DNA from: Maricaulis alexandrii
GTDB taxonomy: Bacteria > Pseudomonadota > Alphaproteobacteria > Caulobacterales > Maricaulaceae
Assembly (NCBI RefSeq): GCF_005871165.1
Contig: NZ_SWKP01000003.1
Span: 310,001-374,000 of the forward strand
Direction: 5' to 3'
Length of the DNA: 64,000 nt
How positions within the stretch are numbered: the first letter of the stretch is position 1; each line of letters opens with the position of its first letter. The position numbers and the translations under genes were made by a program. Below are positions 55,593 to 64,000 of this stretch, in pieces. The notes below the pieces were generated by a model, which was given only the letters and a program-made list of their open reading frames with translations, had not been told where the DNA came from and searched no databases.

Positions 55593-57091
55593 TGCGAAAG
55601 CCCGCGGTCACGCCCGATTTCGACACGGTCGCGGCCGCTTTCGAGCGCGGTGAGACGACCGTGCTTTCGGCCCGGCGGGTGGACGATCTCCTCACGCCGG
55701 TGGCGGCCTATCTGAAGCTCGCGCAGAACAAGCGCGATACCTTTCTGCTGGAATCCGTCGAAGGCGGCGCCTGGCGCGGTCGTTATTCGGCGATTGGCCT
55801 TGATCCGGACCTGATCTGGCAGTGCAAGGCTGGCCAGGTGTCCGAATGCCGCGGCATGGATCTGGCCGACCGGATTTTCACGGATGTCGACATCGAGCCC
55901 ATGACCGGTCTGCGCCGGGTGATCGAGGATGCGCATTGTCCGCTGCCGGACGACGCCCCGCCCCTCGCCTCCGGCCTGTTCGGCTATGTCGGCTATGACA
56001 TGGTTCGTTATCTGGAACGGCTTCCCGAACACGCCGCGCCCGATCCGCTGGATGTGCCGGAAAGCTGCCTGATCCGGCCCCAGACCATGATCGTGTTCGA
56101 TGCACTGAAGCAGGAAATCCAGGTCTATTGTCCGGTCCGGCCCGGCGAATACACGGCGCGCGAAGCCTATGACGCCGCAGTCGAGCGCATGGACATGACC
56201 TTGCGGGCTCTCGCCGGTGCCACGCCGGACCTGGAACGCCCGGATGGCGAATTGGGCGAGCGCAGTTCCAACCAGACACCGGACGAGTATCGCGGGGCCG
56301 TGGATGCCGTGCGCGACTTCATCCGCGCCGGTGATGCTTTCCAGGTCGTTCCCAGCCAACGCTTCTCGGCGGACTATCCCGCCGACCCGTTCTGGATCTA
56401 CCGCTCCCTGCGCCGGCTGAACCCCTCACCCTTCCTCTTTTTCTTCCGCTTTGACGGGTTCGAGATCATCGGGTCCAGCCCGGAAATCCTGGTCCGCCTG
56501 CGCGATGATGTGGTGACCATCCGGCCGATCGCCGGCACCCGCCCGCGCGGCCTGACGCCGGCCGAGGATGACGCGCTGGAAGCCGATCTCCTCGCCGACC
56601 CCAAGGAACGCGCCGAACACCTCATGCTGCTCGATCTGGGCCGCAATGATGTCGGACGCATCGCCAAGCCCGGATCAGTCCGGATAACGGCGCGCGAGAT
56701 TGTCGAACGCTACAGCCACGTCATGCACATCGTGTCGAATGTGGAGGGCGATCTGGCTGAAGGCGAGGACGTCGTCTCTGCCCTGTTCGCCGGCTTCCCG
56801 GCCGGGACTGTGTCCGGTGCGCCCAAGGTTCGGGCGATGGAGATCATCGACGAGCTGGAACCGCATCGCCGTGGAATCTATGGCGGGGCTGTGGGCTATT
56901 TTAGCGCCAATGGCGGCATGGATACGGCAATTGCCCTGCGCACGGCCGTGTTCAAGGACGGCCAGCTGCACGTGCAGGCGGGTGCCGGCGTGGTGCTGGA
57001 CAGTGATCCGGAATCCGAACGCGTCGAGACGATCAACAAGGCGGCTGCCCTGTTCCGGGCCGCCGAGGATTCACTGGGATACGCGGACTGA
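55592..57091 (+). CDS. trpE: Anthranilate synthase component I
   Basis: TrpE makes anthranilate from chorismate with ammonia supplied by TrpG. The 499-residue protein has the N-terminal tryptophan-binding region (TFLLESVEGGAWRGRYSAIG, containing the LLES feedback motif) and the chorismate-binding core: PSPFLFFFRF, IAGTRPRGLTPAEDD, LMLLDLGRNDVGRIA, FPAGTVSGAPKVRAMEIIDELE and GYFSANGGMDTAIALRT. The LLES motif predicts inhibition by tryptophan. It is joined to ppiD by a one-base overlap. A gene on the other strand separates it from trpG. Confidence 0.97.
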   Translation: MRKPAVTPDFDTVAAAFERGETTVLSARRVDDLLTPVAAYLKLAQNKRDTFLLESVEGGAWRGRYSAIGLDPDLIWQCKAGQVSECRGMDLADRIFTDVDIEPMTGLRRVIEDAHCPLPDDAPPLASGLFGYVGYDMVRYLERLPEHAAPDPLDVPESCLIRPQTMIVFDALKQEIQVYCPVRPGEYTAREAYDAAVERMDMTLRALAGATPDLERPDGELGERSSNQTPDEYRGAVDAVRDFIRAGDAFQVVPSQRFSADYPADPFWIYRSLRRLNPSPFLFFFRFDGFEIIGSSPEILVRLRDDVVTIRPIAGTRPRGLTPAEDDALEADLLADPKERAEHLMLLDLGRNDVGRIAKPGSVRITAREIVERYSHVMHIVSNVEGDLAEGEDVVSALFAGFPAGTVSGAPKVRAMEIIDELEPHRRGIYGGAVGYFSANGGMDTAIALRTAVFKDGQLHVQAGAGVVLDSDPESERVETINKAAALFRAAEDSLGYAD

Positions 57092-57101
57092 CCGCAATCG
57101 G

Positions 57102-58130
57102 TCAGGGCGCTGACAGGTTCTGTGCTGTCGGCTGGGAACGAACCTGCAGCAGATCAGACAGCGTGGTCAGGGTCACGAAGCTCACGCCGCGGTCCTGTGC
57201 CTCGCCGAGCCAGGCTTTCAGCACGTCCAGTGTTTCGTCATGCGGATGACCGATGACCACAGCCCAGCCGCGTTCGCGGGCCAGGTCCTCGGCTTCGGCG
57301 AGACGCGCTTCAATTGCGCCCGGCTCGATCACATGATCCAGGAAGATGTCCCGCTGCAGGGCCCGCAGGCCCAGACCGTCCGCCACGGCACGGCCGCGGC
57401 TTTCGCCCGTGGTCAGGGAGTCGAGAAACAACGGATTGCGCTCGGCGATGGCCGACAGGGCCACCCGCATGGACCGCGGATCCGCTGTGAACCGGCTGCC
57501 CATGTGATTGTTCAAACCCACCGCATCCGGCACCCGTGCCCAGGCCCAGCGCATCCGCGCCGCCAGATCCGGATCACTCAGGCCCAGCCGCAAGGCATGG
57601 GGGCCGGGATCGGCCAGGCCGACGGGTTCCATCGGCATGTGAAGCAGGACATCGCGGCCACTTGCGGCGATCTCGGCTGACAGGTCCGGAGCGGCCTCCG
57701 CATAGGGCAGGACCGCCAGGCTCATCGGAACATCCAGAGACAGCGCCCGGCGCGCCGCCGCGACGTCCAGCCCGACATCGTCGATCACGATGGCGATGCG
57801 CGGCACCGGGTCACCGATGACCGGTGCAGATGCGACGTCGGGAGCGGCCTCGGCCAGAGAGATCGCGGGCACATCCGCAATCTCGACCGGGGCCTCAAGG
57901 GCAGCACTCTCCGTGAGGGCTGAGTAATCATGAAGGCGTTGCGCACGAACCGGTTGGCGCGCGGACCGCTCGGCTTGCGCCGCGGGTGCTACAGGCGCCG
58001 CATTTTCCGCCTGGCTCGTTGCAGAAAACACAACAGCTCCCACGAGATACGCACAAGCCACAATCGCTCCGGCCAAGGCCGGAACAGCGGAATGCGGTGT
58101 ACGAATCGAAGGCGCAATACGGCGTGTCAT
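57102..58130 (-). CDS. Divergent polysaccharide deacetylase (YibQ-like)
   Basis: A 342-residue exported protein: membrane segment or uncleaved signal at about residues 17-37, an Ala/Pro-rich linker to about residue 105, and a divergent polysaccharide deacetylase domain. Motifs are IAIVIDDVGLD, LLHMPMEP, LNNHMGSRFT, LFLDSLTTGES and VVIGHPHDETLDVL. In other bacteria the gene accompanies envC-type division factors, pointing to a peptidoglycan-related role. Here it lies between trpE and trpG on the opposite strand. A perfect TTAA-N7-TTAA box lies 25-39 bases before the start; no ribosome site is obvious. Confidence 0.85.
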   Translation of the reverse strand: MTRRIAPSIRTPHSAVPALAGAIVACAYLVGAVVFSATSQAENAAPVAPAAQAERSARQPVRAQRLHDYSALTESAALEAPVEIADVPAISLAEAAPDVASAPVIGDPVPRIAIVIDDVGLDVAAARRALSLDVPMSLAVLPYAEAAPDLSAEIAASGRDVLLHMPMEPVGLADPGPHALRLGLSDPDLAARMRWAWARVPDAVGLNNHMGSRFTADPRSMRVALSAIAERNPLFLDSLTTGESRGRAVADGLGLRALQRDIFLDHVIEPGAIEARLAEAEDLARERGWAVVIGHPHDETLDVLKAWLGEAQDRGVSFVTLTTLSDLLQVRSQPTAQNLSAP

Positions 58131-58154
58131 GCGTTAACCAACGCACCCGAGCCG

Positions 58155-58169
58155 TTAACCGCAAGTTAA
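58155..58169. promoter_or_regulatory. CtrA-type binding box
   Basis: TTAACCGCAAGTTAA fits TTAA-N7-TTAA exactly and reads as TTAA-N7-TTAAC on the other strand. A further GTTAACC half site lies at 58132-58138. The full box is 25 bases before the YibQ-like start and 61 bases before the trpG start, so the YibQ-like gene is the more likely target. Confidence 0.6.
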
Positions 58170-58229
58170 GCAGTGCCGGGATTGGCGGGATACCTTATTA
58201 CCCCTAGGTTTGCGGGCAGGAGAACCGGC

Positions 58230-58820
58230 ATGCTTCTGATCATCGACAATTATGACAGCTTCACCTTCAACCTGGTCCACTATTTCCAGGAGCTCGGCGC
58301 TGAGACCCGCGTCATCCGCAATGATGTGATGACCGCAGAGGAGGCCCTCGCCCTCAACCCCGACGGGATTGTGCTGTCGCCGGGACCGTGTGACCCGGAC
58401 CGGGCCGGGATCTGCCTGGACGTGATTGCCAAGGCACCGTCGGACCTGCCGATCCTCGGCGTTTGCCTGGGGCACCAGTCGATCGGCCAGATTTTCGGCG
58501 GCAAGGTGATCTCCGCCAAGGAAATCATGCACGGCAAGACCAGTCAGGTCAGTCATGACGGGACCGGTCTCTTCCATGGCCTGCCCTCGCCCTTCACGGC
58601 GACGCGCTATCATTCCCTGGCCGTGGAACCGGAAAGCATTCCCGATTGCCTGAACGTGACGGCCACCACGCCGGACGGCGAAATCATGGGCCTGGCGCAC
58701 AAGGAGCGGCCGGTCCATGGCGTCCAGTTCCACCCGGAATCCATCGCTTCGGAACATGGTCACGACCTGCTCGCCAACTTCCTGGCGCTGACCGGTCAGC
58801 CCCGCGCGCAAGCCGCCTGA
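58230..58820 (+). CDS. trpG: Anthranilate synthase component II (glutamine amidotransferase)
   Basis: TrpG releases ammonia from glutamine for TrpE. The 196-residue class I amidotransferase has [16 protein letters not shown] at the start, the oxyanion loop LSPGPCDPD, the nucleophile Cys79 in [16 protein letters not shown] and the His168/Glu170 pair in GVQFHPESI. The frame opens upstream, but AGGAG before the ATG at 58230 and the family N terminus fix the start. Whether it also serves 4-aminobenzoate synthesis cannot be told from sequence. Confidence 0.96.
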   Translation: MLLIIDNYDSFTFNLVHYFQELGAETRVIRNDVMTAEEALALNPDGIVLSPGPCDPDRAGICLDVIAKAPSDLPILGVCLGHQSIGQIFGGKVISAKEIMHGKTSQVSHDGTGLFHGLPSPFTATRYHSLAVEPESIPDCLNVTATTPDGEIMGLAHKERPVHGVQFHPESIASEHGHDLLANFLALTGQPRAQAA

Positions 58821-59079
58821 CCGGCAAGCACAGGCGCGCAATTGATCTCCTCTGCGGCGCGGGCTATTCGCAAAGGGTTCGCTGGGTTCAACACACGGGG
58901 TCGCTTACGTATGCCGATCTGTCTGACACATCATGCTGCCTGCGCGCCGGTCCGCCCGGCTGGCGGAGCCTGTGTCTGCGGTTCGCGCGTTCGATACGCT
59001 GCGGCTGCCACCGGGATATGGCGTCACAGCTGACACCGTCCCGCCCCCGATCCACGACAGCCAGAACGAGATTTACGGC
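58821..59079 (+). other. 259-base gap between trpG and trpD
   Basis: No gene is seen. The trpD frame is open through its right half (from 58933), but the sequence there does not resemble TrpD. In many relatives trpG and trpD are nearly contiguous. No terminator, leader peptide or attenuator is evident. Confidence 0.55.
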
Positions 59080-60099
59080 ATGACTTGCCTGACCCGCTGC
59101 CTGCAGGCCCTGAGCCGCAGCGAACGCCCGCAACCAGATGACATTTCCGGCGCTTTCGAAGAATTGATGGATGGCACGGCCTCCGATCCCGCCATTGCCG
59201 GCTTCCTGATGGGCCTGGCTGCGCTGGGTGAAACGCCGTCGGATATTGCCGCCGGCGCCCGTGTGATGCGCGCCCGCATGACCGCCATCCAGGCGCCTGA
59301 CGGGGCCATCGACACCTGCGGGACAGGGGGTGATGGCAAGGGCGCCTACAACATCTCCACCGCTGCCGCGATCGTCGCCGCCGGTGCCGGGGCCAAGGTC
59401 GCCAAGCACGGCAATCGCGCCGCCTCTTCAAAGTCCGGCTCGTCCGACGTGCTGGCCGCCCTGGGGCTCAATCTGGAAGCCCCGGTCGCCAACGTGGAAC
59501 GCTCGGTCCGCGAAGCCGGTGCCGGCTTCCTGTTCGCTCCGGCCCATCACTCCGCCGTGCGCCATGTCGGCCCGGCGCGCCAGGCGCTCGGTGTGCGGAC
59601 CGTCTTCAACCTGCTCGGCCCCCTCTCCAACCCGGCTGGCGTCAAGCGCCAGCTCCTGGGTGTCTATGACACGCGCTGGCTGGTGCCGATGGCCCAGGCC
59701 CTGCGCGATCTCGGCTGCGAGCGGGCCCTCGTCATCTGTGGCCAGGACGGGATGGACGAGATCACCACCACCGCACCGACCGAGATCGCGGAGCTGAAGG
59801 ATGACCGCATCCACACCTTCACCTTCGAACCGGAGGAAGCCGGGATATCACGGGTGCAGGAGGACGACCTCAAGGGGGGCGACGCCGCCTACAACGCCGC
59901 GGCGATCCACCGCCTGCTCGACGGTGAAAGCGGCGCATTCCGGGATATCGTCCTGCTCAACGCCGGCGCGGCCCTGCTCGTAGCGGGGCTCGCCGACACC
60001 ATCGCGAGCGGAGCCGAACTCGCCGCGGCCGCCATTGATGACGGACGCGCGCACGACACGCTCGCCCGCATGATTGCCATCTCCAAGGACCCAGCCTGA
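59080..60099 (+). CDS. trpD: Anthranilate phosphoribosyltransferase
   Basis: TrpD joins anthranilate to phosphoribosyl pyrophosphate. The 339-residue protein has the glycine-rich PRPP loop [74 protein letters not shown] (recognised in these parts) and [18 protein letters not shown]. The start at ATG 59080 gives the usual N terminus [15 protein letters not shown], although only a weak GAG precedes it. trpC follows after one base. Confidence 0.96.
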   Translation: MTCLTRCLQALSRSERPQPDDISGAFEELMDGTASDPAIAGFLMGLAALGETPSDIAAGARVMRARMTAIQAPDGAIDTCGTGGDGKGAYNISTAAAIVAAGAGAKVAKHGNRAASSKSGSSDVLAALGLNLEAPVANVERSVREAGAGFLFAPAHHSAVRHVGPARQALGVRTVFNLLGPLSNPAGVKRQLLGVYDTRWLVPMAQALRDLGCERALVICGQDGMDEITTTAPTEIAELKDDRIHTFTFEPEEAGISRVQEDDLKGGDAAYNAAAIHRLLDGESGAFRDIVLLNAGAALLVAGLADTIASGAELAAAAIDDGRAHDTLARMIAISKDPA

Positions 60100-60100
60100 C

Positions 60101-60913
60101 ATGTCCGACACGACCTCCACGCCCGACACACTGGCCCGCATTGGCGCCTACAAGCTGGAACACATCGCCGCTTGCAAGGCCCGCCTGCCGCTCGCCGATG
60201 TCGAAGCCCGGGCGCGGGACGCCAGCCCGGTTCGCGGCTTCCTGAAAGCCCTGCAGCGCGATGCCGACACGCACGGGCTGGGCCTGATTGCGGAAGTGAA
60301 AAAGGCCAGCCCGTCCAAAGGACTCATCCGGGAGGATTTCAATCCGCCGGTCCTGGCCCGCGCCTATGAGGATGGCGGTGCCTCCTGCCTCTCCGTTCTG
60401 ACCGACACGCCAAGCTTCCAGGGGGCGGACGCCTTCCTGACCGCCGCGCGTGAGGCCACCGCCCTGCCCGCGCTGCGCAAGGATTTCATGTATGATCCCT
60501 ACCAGGTCGCGGAAGCCCGCATGCTGGGCGCCGATGCCATTCTGGTCATCCTGGCCGCTGTCGAGGACGATACGGCCCGGCGCCTGATCGAGGCCGCTGA
60601 CCAATGGGGCATGGACAGCCTGATCGAAGTCCATGACGCCCCCGAGATGGAGCGCGCCCTGGCCCTCGATGTCCCCATGATCGGGATCAATAATCGTAAT
60701 CTGCGCACCTTCGAAACCCGTCTGGAGACCTTCGAATCGCTGGCGCCCCAGGTCCCGGATTCGACCTTCCTCGTGGCCGAGAGCGGTATTTTCACCTCCG
60801 ACGACGCCGCGCGGCTACAGGCAGCCGGTGCCGGTGCCTTGCTGGTCGGGGAAAGCCTGATGCGGCAAGCCGATGTCACCCAGGCGACGCGGACCCTGCT
60901 CGGCCGGGACTGA
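60101..60913 (+). CDS. trpC: Indole-3-glycerol-phosphate synthase
   Basis: TrpC closes the indole ring in tryptophan synthesis. The 270-residue TIM-barrel enzyme has the catalytic [53 protein letters not shown] and [13 protein letters not shown]. It is monofunctional, with no TrpF domain attached. The ATG at 60101 is one base past the trpD stop; nine further codons upstream start with TTG inside trpD and are not family-like. trpF, trpB and trpA are not in the window. Confidence 0.96.
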   Translation: MSDTTSTPDTLARIGAYKLEHIAACKARLPLADVEARARDASPVRGFLKALQRDADTHGLGLIAEVKKASPSKGLIREDFNPPVLARAYEDGGASCLSVLTDTPSFQGADAFLTAAREATALPALRKDFMYDPYQVAEARMLGADAILVILAAVEDDTARRLIEAADQWGMDSLIEVHDAPEMERALALDVPMIGINNRNLRTFETRLETFESLAPQVPDSTFLVAESGIFTSDDAARLQAAGAGALLVGESLMRQADVTQATRTLLGRD

Positions 60914-60930
60914 GGGACTTTCGGCCCGGC

Positions 60931-60959
60931 TTGACCCCTCACAGGAACACTTGTAGAAC
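60931..60959 (+). promoter_or_regulatory. lexA promoter with SOS box
   Basis: TTGACC (60931-60936) and TAGAAC (60954-60959) are 17 bases apart. GAAC-ACTTGTA-GAAC (60945-60959) is a perfect alphaproteobacterial LexA box (GTTC-N7-GTTC on the other strand) and covers the -10 element, as expected for autorepression. Confidence 0.88.
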
Positions 60960-61029
60960 AAATCCGAGAATTCCTGATTTGTTCCCTGTTGCCCTTGCCC
61001 GGTTTCAGGACTGTTCCCAGGGGGTTGCC

Positions 61030-61725
61030 GTGCTGACGCGCAAACAGAACGAACTTCTGCTCTTCATCCACAAGCGGATCAAGGAGACCGGGGTGTCGCC
61101 GTCCTTCGACGAGATGAAGGAAGCGCTGCAACTGGCCTCCAAGTCCGGCGTTCACCGTCTCATCACGGCGCTGGAGGAACGCGGATTCATCCGCCGTCTC
61201 GCGCATCGCGCCCGGGCCCTGGAAGTGCTCAAGCTTCCGGAATCAGCCGCCAGTGCCGACCCCGCAGCCGCCAAGGGCGATCTGGGTCCCAATGTCGTCC
61301 GGGGCAATTTCGCCAAGCCGGAACAGGAAGACCGGTCGGACTCGATCGAGATTCCGGTGCTCGGCCGGATTGCCGCCGGTGTACCGATTTCCGCGATCCA
61401 GCACGAGACCGAACGCCTGCCCATCCCGGCCGACATGATCGGTGCGGGCGAGCATTTCGCGCTCGAGGTCAAGGGCGATTCCATGATCGAGGCCGGCATT
61501 CTCGACGGCGATACCGTCCTGATCCGCCGCTGCGAGTCGGCCGATACCGGCGATATCGTCGTGGCCCTGGTCGATGATGAGGAAGCCACGCTGAAACGCC
61601 TGCGCAAGAAAGGCGGCTCCATCGCGCTGGAAGCGGCCAATCCGGAATATGAAACCCGGATTTTCGGACCGGACCGGGTGAAGGTGCAGGGACGGCTGGT
61701 CGGCCTGCTGCGCCGCTATCACTGA
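61030..61725 (+). CDS. lexA: SOS-response repressor LexA
   Basis: LexA represses DNA-damage genes and cleaves itself when RecA filaments form. The 231-residue protein has an N-terminal winged helix ([44 protein letters not shown]), a linker, and the S24 peptidase domain with the cleavage site Ala116-Gly117 (RIAAGVPIS), nucleophile Ser151 ([10 protein letters not shown]) and Lys189 (ATLKRL). The start is GTG at 61030 with AGGGGG upstream. An SOS box in its promoter predicts autoregulation. It follows trpC directly and ends at a strong terminator. Confidence 0.97.
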   Translation: MLTRKQNELLLFIHKRIKETGVSPSFDEMKEALQLASKSGVHRLITALEERGFIRRLAHRARALEVLKLPESAASADPAAAKGDLGPNVVRGNFAKPEQEDRSDSIEIPVLGRIAAGVPISAIQHETERLPIPADMIGAGEHFALEVKGDSMIEAGILDGDTVLIRRCESADTGDIVVALVDDEEATLKRLRKKGGSIALEAANPEYETRIFGPDRVKVQGRLVGLLRRYH

Positions 61726-61751
61726 GTTTCCGGACCCGCATTCAAGTCTGC

Positions 61752-61785
61752 GAACGGCGCCCCTTCGGAGGCGCCGTTCTTGTTT
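61752..61785 (+). terminator. Intrinsic terminator after lexA
   Basis: GAACGGCGCC pairs with GGCGCCGTTC (10 bp, 8-base loop) and is followed by TTGTTT. It lies 26 bases past the lexA stop, between lexA and the convergent comEC. Confidence 0.85.
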
Positions 61786-61839
61786 GCAGCAGAGGTCGAT
61801 GGAACCGAGCGGCTCCTGAACGAGGTGAGAGGCGGCCTC

Positions 61840-63978
61840 TCAATCGCGCAGTCGAAGCACAGGCCGCCGGAACCAGGCCCGCTGGTCATCAGCCGGCCGG
61901 ACATGGCGCACCCGGATCCGCCCATCCTCCTGCAACCAGACCAGAGCACTCCCCTGCCGCGCCAGACTGTCCGGCATTATCACCCGCGCCGCACACTGCC
62001 GGACCCGGTGCTGCGGCCAGTCCATTTCGCTCAGGATCAGATCGGCGCGCTGACAATCGGTTTGCCAATCATCCGGGTTCCGGAGGTGGATGAGGACGGC
62101 CGCCTCGTTTCCGATAGGCTGCCGGCAGCCCCAATCATCGCAGTGAAGCGGTGCCCGTTCAGGCGGGGCCGTCACGCCCTGGCTCTCCAGGAAGACCCGC
62201 ACGGCGAACCGGTCGCGCCGGCCATGGCTGACCTGCCAGTCCGCACCATCTTCGCTCCGGGCCACGACCACTCCCTGTCGCGAAATGAACAGATCCGGCG
62301 GTGTATAAAACGCCCAGCCCAGAGCGGCGATGAGAACTCCGCCCACCCCGATCAGACGCCACGGCCCGCGCCCCAGGAGCAGACCGGCAAACCCCATGAC
62401 ATAGACCAGCAAGACCCAGCCCGGAGCCCCGCGCAGCGGCTGCAGCGCGCCCGGCCAGGACGACACCCAATGTGCCATGTCCAGGACGCGCTCCAATCCC
62501 CAGCCCATCACCCAGAGCGGAACCGCTTCCAGACCCAGCGGCATGAGACAGAGCGCCAGAATCCCGGCCGGCATGACCAGCAGGGAGAAGACCGGCATGA
62601 CCATCAGATTGCCCGCCAGGCCGAAACTCGCCATGCGATGAAAGTGGAAGGCTGCGAAACCGCCCGTTGCCAGGCCGGCGACCAGGCTGGTCGTCGCCAT
62701 GCCGCCGAAGAATTGCCGGAACCAGCCCGGCCGCTGCAGGGGCGCCGGTGGTGGACGGTGGCCCTGCCAGGCCTGGGCCACCGCCATCAGGGCCGTGACC
62801 GCGGCGAAGGACATCTGGAAACCCGGTGCGATCACGGCCTCCGGGGTCAGCAGGAGAACAAGGATGAGCGCCAGGGCCAGCGTGTGGAATGACAGCGCTC
62901 GCCGGCGCGCCAGCAAGGCGCCCAGCATGGCGGCCGTCATGATGAAGGCCCTCTGGGTCGGGATCGCCGCTCCGGACAGGAGCAGGTAGATCACGGCCGC
63001 CACCAGGGCCAGCCAGGCGGCAGGACGCGCCGGGTCATGCCGGCGGGCCCAGGGCGTGATGGCAGCCAGTCCGGCCCTTACTCCGAAGAAAAGCCCGCCC
63101 GCGAGCAAGGCCATGTGCAGGCCGGATATCGCAAGCAGATGACCCAGGCCGGCCGTGCGCAATGCCTCCATGTCCGACCGGTCCATGCCGGACCGGTCCC
63201 CGGTCAGAAGGGCTGCCGCCAGGGCTCCGCTTCGCTCCGGCAAGTGTGAGCGGATGCGTTGCGCCATGGCGAAGCGCAATCGCGCCAGATTGCGCCGGGC
63301 CCAGCGAAGGGGCGCCCGGCCATTCAGTTCGGGGCCAGGTTCTGCCGGGGCGATGGCATATCCCGTGCCCGCCAGGCGCCTGAAATAGGACTGGAAAGCG
63401 AGATCATAGCCGCCCGGGATCACGGCCTCTCTGGGCGGCTGCAGGACCGCCCGCACCCGGATTGTCTCGCCCGGCGTGACCGGTCCGGGATCTCCCAGGA
63501 CCCGCACCCGGTATTCCGGGGCGTCGGCCGAGGCGGGCACGGCAATCATCAGGCGCATCCGCCCGCTTCCGCTCCGGTCGATGGCCTGCAGCCAGCCGGA
63601 CACCGCCACCGCCCGCTCCCCCGTATCGATCACCGGCGCGCCCTCGAAGGCCGCGGTTCTCGCCTCACTCCGCACCAGCCCCAGGGCCAGGCCTGCCAGC
63701 AGGCACGCGATCACCCCGATCACCGGCACCAATCGGCCGGGCTGCTGTCCCCGTCTCGACAGGACAATGATGACGGACATGGCGCCCGCCAGCGCGGCCC
63801 CCATCCAGGGCAGAAGACGGCTGCTGCCCGGCACCGAAAAATAGAGTGCGCACCCCAGCATTACAGCCATAGCGAGCATGACTGCCGGACTTTCAGCGTC
63901 CGCAGCGCGAAATTTCAGCAGCGGTTTTGTCAGCCCGTCCGATGATGAAGCCGGAGGGCGCGAGGTGATGAGGAACAC
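61840..63978 (-). CDS. comEC: ComEC/Rec2 family competence protein
   Basis: A 712-residue polytopic membrane protein of the ComEC/Rec2 family, the channel that brings single-stranded DNA across the inner membrane. The N-terminal DUF4131 region has VAVSGWLQAIDRSGSGRMRL and PGGYDLAFQSYFRRLAGTGY; the competence core contains GLGHLLAISGLHMALLAGGLF and GAAIPTQRAFIMTAAMLGALLARR. The C-terminal part (about 590-712) aligns only loosely with the metallo-beta-lactamase domain of longer ComECs and lacks its metal motifs. The start is GTG at 63978. It converges on lexA. The gene beyond the right edge is not visible. Confidence 0.92.
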   Translation of the reverse strand: MFLITSRPPASSSDGLTKPLLKFRAADAESPAVMLAMAVMLGCALYFSVPGSSRLLPWMGAALAGAMSVIIVLSRRGQQPGRLVPVIGVIACLLAGLALGLVRSEARTAAFEGAPVIDTGERAVAVSGWLQAIDRSGSGRMRLMIAVPASADAPEYRVRVLGDPGPVTPGETIRVRAVLQPPREAVIPGGYDLAFQSYFRRLAGTGYAIAPAEPGPELNGRAPLRWARRNLARLRFAMAQRIRSHLPERSGALAAALLTGDRSGMDRSDMEALRTAGLGHLLAISGLHMALLAGGLFFGVRAGLAAITPWARRHDPARPAAWLALVAAVIYLLLSGAAIPTQRAFIMTAAMLGALLARRRALSFHTLALALILVLLLTPEAVIAPGFQMSFAAVTALMAVAQAWQGHRPPPAPLQRPGWFRQFFGGMATTSLVAGLATGGFAAFHFHRMASFGLAGNLMVMPVFSLLVMPAGILALCLMPLGLEAVPLWVMGWGLERVLDMAHWVSSWPGALQPLRGAPGWVLLVYVMGFAGLLLGRGPWRLIGVGGVLIAALGWAFYTPPDLFISRQGVVVARSEDGADWQVSHGRRDRFAVRVFLESQGVTAPPERAPLHCDDWGCRQPIGNEAAVLIHLRNPDDWQTDCQRADLILSEMDWPQHRVRQCAARVIMPDSLARQGSALVWLQEDGRIRVRHVRPADDQRAWFRRPVLRLRD

Positions 63979-64000
63979 GAAGCAGCCTTCGGTCTATCGC

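Noticed and set aside
61002-61016. Second LexA box (GTTT-N7-GTTC) before lexA
   Set aside because: One mismatch in a half site and a position downstream of the promoter within the leader; not strong enough beside the perfect box at 60945.

Overview
This 64 kb window is high-GC chromosomal DNA of an alphaproteobacterium. Gene content and order resemble the Caulobacter/Hyphomonas/Maricaulis side of the class; this is inferred from gene order and regulatory motifs, not from a database search. Supporting signs are the order tpiA/ppiD/trpE and lexA/comEC, the order tpiA-secG-pyrG ... eno-ftsB-pdhA-pdhB-pdhC, a pyruvate dehydrogenase E1-beta with its own lipoyl domain, a GAAC-N7-GAAC SOS box at lexA, a perfect TTAA-N7-TTAA CtrA-type box, a GANTC cluster before ftsB, a two-domain cold-shock protein, class I PHA synthase and an NDUFS4-like complex I subunit. 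No prophage, CRISPR array or intact insertion sequence was seen.

Layout. 1-7.1 kb: 3' part of recG, a DUF502 membrane protein, a DUF3089 protein that has lost its catalytic serine, kdsA, a photolyase and a small exported protein. 7.2-10.2 kb: a sulfur amino-acid operon (cysK, mercaptopyruvate sulfurtransferase, metC). 10.3-15.3 kb: three tRNAs (Arg-TCT, Pro-TGG, Glu-TTC), NDUFS4-like, DUF192, double cold-shock domain, a QueD-like protein and a jacalin/PI-PLC two-domain protein. 15.3-21.4 kb: recJ-glpX-lipoprotein, phaC and a SET-domain protein. 21.4-29.3 kb: an exported M1 peptidase with a DUF6702 partner, and three exported bactofilin-like beta-solenoid proteins around an acyl-ACP/CoA ligase. 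29.4-42.7 kb: lpdA, three secreted tail-collar proteins, small enzymes, then pdhC, pdhB, pdhA, ftsB and eno, with accessory genes set between the pdh genes. 42.9-49.5 kb: rpmF and accessory genes (DUF2807, a cadherin-like lipoprotein, a PLP decarboxylase, a GST), ending in a duplicated 3' relic of pyrG and palindromic repeats. 49.5-64 kb: pyrG, secG, a degenerate response regulator and tpiA; then ppiD-trpE, a YibQ-like gene on the opposite strand, trpG, trpD, trpC, lexA and comEC.

How the genes work together. Central carbon flow is well represented: tpiA, glpX, eno, all four PDH-complex genes (pdhA, pdhB, pdhC, lpdA) and phaC as an acetyl-CoA-derived storage sink. A similar near-palindrome lies just before pdhA and before lpdA, which suggests joint control although the two loci are 10 kb apart. 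DNA repair is represented by recG, recJ, phr and lexA. Envelope genes (kdsA, ftsB, the solenoid proteins, collar proteins, secG, ppiD, yibQ) make up much of the rest.

The least explained parts are the exported beta-solenoid set with its strong paired operator, the trio of exported collar-domain proteins, the jacalin/PI-PLC protein, the Asp-to-Glu pseudo-receiver between tpiA and secG, and the pyrG relic, which differs from the intact gene almost only at synonymous positions.
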